Positions 5,621 to 6,554 of a stretch of 6,554 bases of DNA are shown piece by piece; position 1 is the first letter of the stretch, and every line of letters begins with the position of its first letter. The notes below the pieces were generated by a model, which was not told the origin of the DNA, did not search any database, and saw nothing but the letters and a program-made list of their open reading frames with translations. A program made the translations under genes and the position numbers. Where the stretch lies: assembly GCA_036660175.1 (NCBI GenBank), contig JAVXBD010000076.1, positions 1-6,554 on the forward strand, written 5' to 3'. This DNA comes from Christensenella sp036660175 (GTDB lineage Bacteria; Bacillota; Clostridia; Christensenellales; Christensenellaceae).

Positions 5621-6311
5621 ATTCTTTGCGGGGGTCAATATGCTTGACCGCCTCGTCGTATCTTCCATAAGTACCGATATTTTTATCATACGCTGCTTTT
5701 GGATCAATGCCGTTTCTGATGTCTTCAAGCATTTTTCCTGTACGTACAAATTTATAACCGATGACTTCGTCGTTTTCATCAATACCGATTTTTAGGATAT
5801 AACCCTCGGCAAGACTTAAATAACGCACACCTTTTTTGTTGGTGGAAAAGATCGTGCCAACCTGTGAGCATAATCCTTTGCCAAGATCCTCAAGACCTGC
5901 ACCAATGGGAAGACCGCCCTCGGAGAACGCCGTTTGTGTTCTGCCATATGCGATTTGTAAGAATAACTCTCTCATTGCTGTGTTGATTGCATCACACACA
6001 AGGTCAGTATTCAAAGCTTCAAGCAGTGTTTTTCCAACGATTGCCTCGCCTGCCATTGCGGCAGAATGCGTCATGCCTGAGCAGCCGATTGTTTCAACAA
6101 GAGCTTCCTCGATGATGCCATCTTTGACATTTAAAGTCAGCTTGCAAGCACCTTGCTGAGGAGCGCACCAGCCTACACCGTGAGTAAGACCGCTAATGTC
6201 TGAGATTTGTGTGGATTTAACCCATTTGCCTTCTTCTGGTATGGGAGCGGGACCGTGCTGTGAACCCTTTTTTACGCATACCATTTCTTCTACTTCTTTT
6301 GAGTATTGCAT
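5619..6311 (-). CDS. NifU-like Fe-S cluster scaffold family protein, divergent
   Basis: This 230-residue protein has a core (about 47-105) that resembles the IscU/NifU N-terminal scaffold. KLTLNVKDGIIEEALVET is followed by GCSGMTHSAAMAGEAIVGKTLLEA, matching the scaffold pattern GC-x-AxxASSS...GKxxxEA, with C77 as the equivalent central cluster ligand. The usual first motif, CGD a few residues before KL, is missing; instead there are C49 and C56. The third ligand may be C148 (GLCSQVGT), but the alignment there is poor. Residues 155-230 form an extra region absent from IscU. C12 and C106 are the other cysteines. It may assemble or carry an Fe-S cluster for its partner GGGtGRT protein; this is inference. 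ATG 6311 follows AGGAGG (6322-6327) by ten bases. It is the first gene of a two-gene operon, probably cytoplasmic. Confidence 0.83.
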   Translation of the reverse strand: MQYSKEVEEMVCVKKGSQHGPAPIPEEGKWVKSTQISDISGLTHGVGWCAPQQGACKLTLNVKDGIIEEALVETIGCSGMTHSAAMAGEAIVGKTLLEALNTDLVCDAINTAMRELFLQIAYGRTQTAFSEGGLPIGAGLEDLGKGLCSQVGTIFSTNKKGVRYLSLAEGYILKIGIDENDEVIGYKFVRTGKMLEDIRNGIDPKAAYDKNIGTYGRYDEAVKHIDPRKE

Positions 6312-6321
6312 GGGGTAATGA

Positions 6322-6327
6322 CCTCCT
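6322..6327 (-). promoter_or_regulatory. Ribosome binding site of the NifU-like gene
   Basis: AGGAGG lies ten bases before ATG 6311. The spacing is slightly long, but no other in-frame start is better placed. Confidence 0.75.
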
Positions 6328-6376
6328 TTAATTTTTTTAGGTTATCAAACTATTAAACTAAGTTATAACGCATATT

Positions 6377-6406
6377 ATTATACCATAAACAATTAGCGCT
6401 TTTAAA
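6377..6406 (-). promoter_or_regulatory. Extended -10 promoter of the NifU-like/GGGtGRT operon
   Basis: TGGTATAAT on the minus strand (-10 at 6377-6382, TG at 6384-6385) is a perfect extended -10 element. The -35 region is weak (TTAAAA or TTTAAA at 17 or 18 bases). The start would be near 6370, with a leader of about 59 bases. The leader holds the direct repeat AAACTA-TT-AAACTA (plus strand, 6347-6360). Confidence 0.6.
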
Positions 6407-6455
6407 GACAAAATTTACAAAAGTTTGATGACTTTAAGTTTTTTATGTCAAAACC

Positions 6456-6484
6456 TTGTATTTAAAGGGTAAAAATACTATAAT
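6456..6484 (+). promoter_or_regulatory. Possible divergent promoter pointing out of the window
   Basis: TATAAT (6479-6484) follows a weak -35 (TTGTAT, 6456-6461) at 17 bases. The -10 sits in a perfect 5-1-5 palindrome, ACTATAATAGT (6477-6487). Two frames opening at ATG 6509 and ATG 6513 run off the edge, but neither has a ribosome binding site, so no gene is called. Confidence 0.35.
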
Positions 6485-6554
6485 AGTTAAGTATATTTTA
6501 AAATGTGAATGAATGATAAACGGCTTTTGGACAGTAAAAATCGTATATCATTTA

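Noticed and set aside
5836..6159. Plus-strand frame of 107 codons opposite the NifU-like gene
   Set aside because: It is antisense to a well-supported gene and has no ribosome binding site.
6446..6451. Perfect minus-strand TTGACA as the -35 of the NifU-like operon
   Set aside because: At 17 bases downstream the hexamer is TCAAAC, with no -10 match at nearby spacings; the extended -10 at 6377-6385 is too far away to pair with it.
6509..6554. Start of a divergent gene at ATG 6509 or ATG 6513
   Set aside because: Both frames are open to the edge, but neither has a Shine-Dalgarno, and only about 15 codons are visible.

Overview
The window looks like a chromosomal segment of a low-GC, Gram-positive strict anaerobe of the class Clostridia. 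The signs are strong AGGAGG Shine-Dalgarno sites, TTGACA/TATAAT promoters, a PerR-rubrerythrin oxygen-defence operon, an anaerobe-type NifU-like/GGGtGRT gene pair, and a lysA clade that I know from gut Clostridia and relatives. I see no tRNA, rRNA, CRISPR array, insertion sequence or phage gene. Genus-level placement is not possible from the sequence alone.

Layout. Bases 1-41 probably hold the last codons of an upstream gene. A YkuE/YaeI-type metallophosphoesterase without a membrane anchor follows (72-830, +). A promoter starting in its last codons (822-850) then serves a divergent-clade diaminopimelate decarboxylase (965-2218, +), which ends at a rho-independent terminator (2282-2318). A gene-free stretch (2219-2612) separates it from the convergent perR-rubrerythrin operon on the minus strand (perR 3187-3561, rbr 2613-3152). 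That operon ends at a large, probably bidirectional hairpin (2492-2544). It has a near-consensus promoter (3605-3632) with an inverted repeat over the predicted transcription start (3577-3601), a good candidate for autoregulation by PerR. After a second non-coding stretch (3640-3907) comes a six-helix PAP2 phosphatase (3908-4465, -) with its own short promoter region. The right part is a two-gene minus-strand operon: a NifU-like protein (5619-6311) followed 12 bases later by a GGGtGRT-family protein (4608-5606). It is closed by a clear terminator (4563-4593) and driven from an extended -10 promoter near 6377-6385. At the right edge a possible divergent promoter points out of the window.

How the genes fit together. 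PerR and rubrerythrin form a peroxide-sensing and peroxide-reducing module. The NifU-like/GGGtGRT pair is the least understood part. The first protein has the core of an Fe-S scaffold but altered cysteine spacing and an extra C-terminal region; the second is cysteine-rich and has no assigned function. Tight coupling suggests that they act together, and this pair is the best candidate in the window for an undescribed system. The decarboxylase supplies lysine from meso-diaminopimelate, if the family assignment holds. The two phosphatases look like independent single genes.
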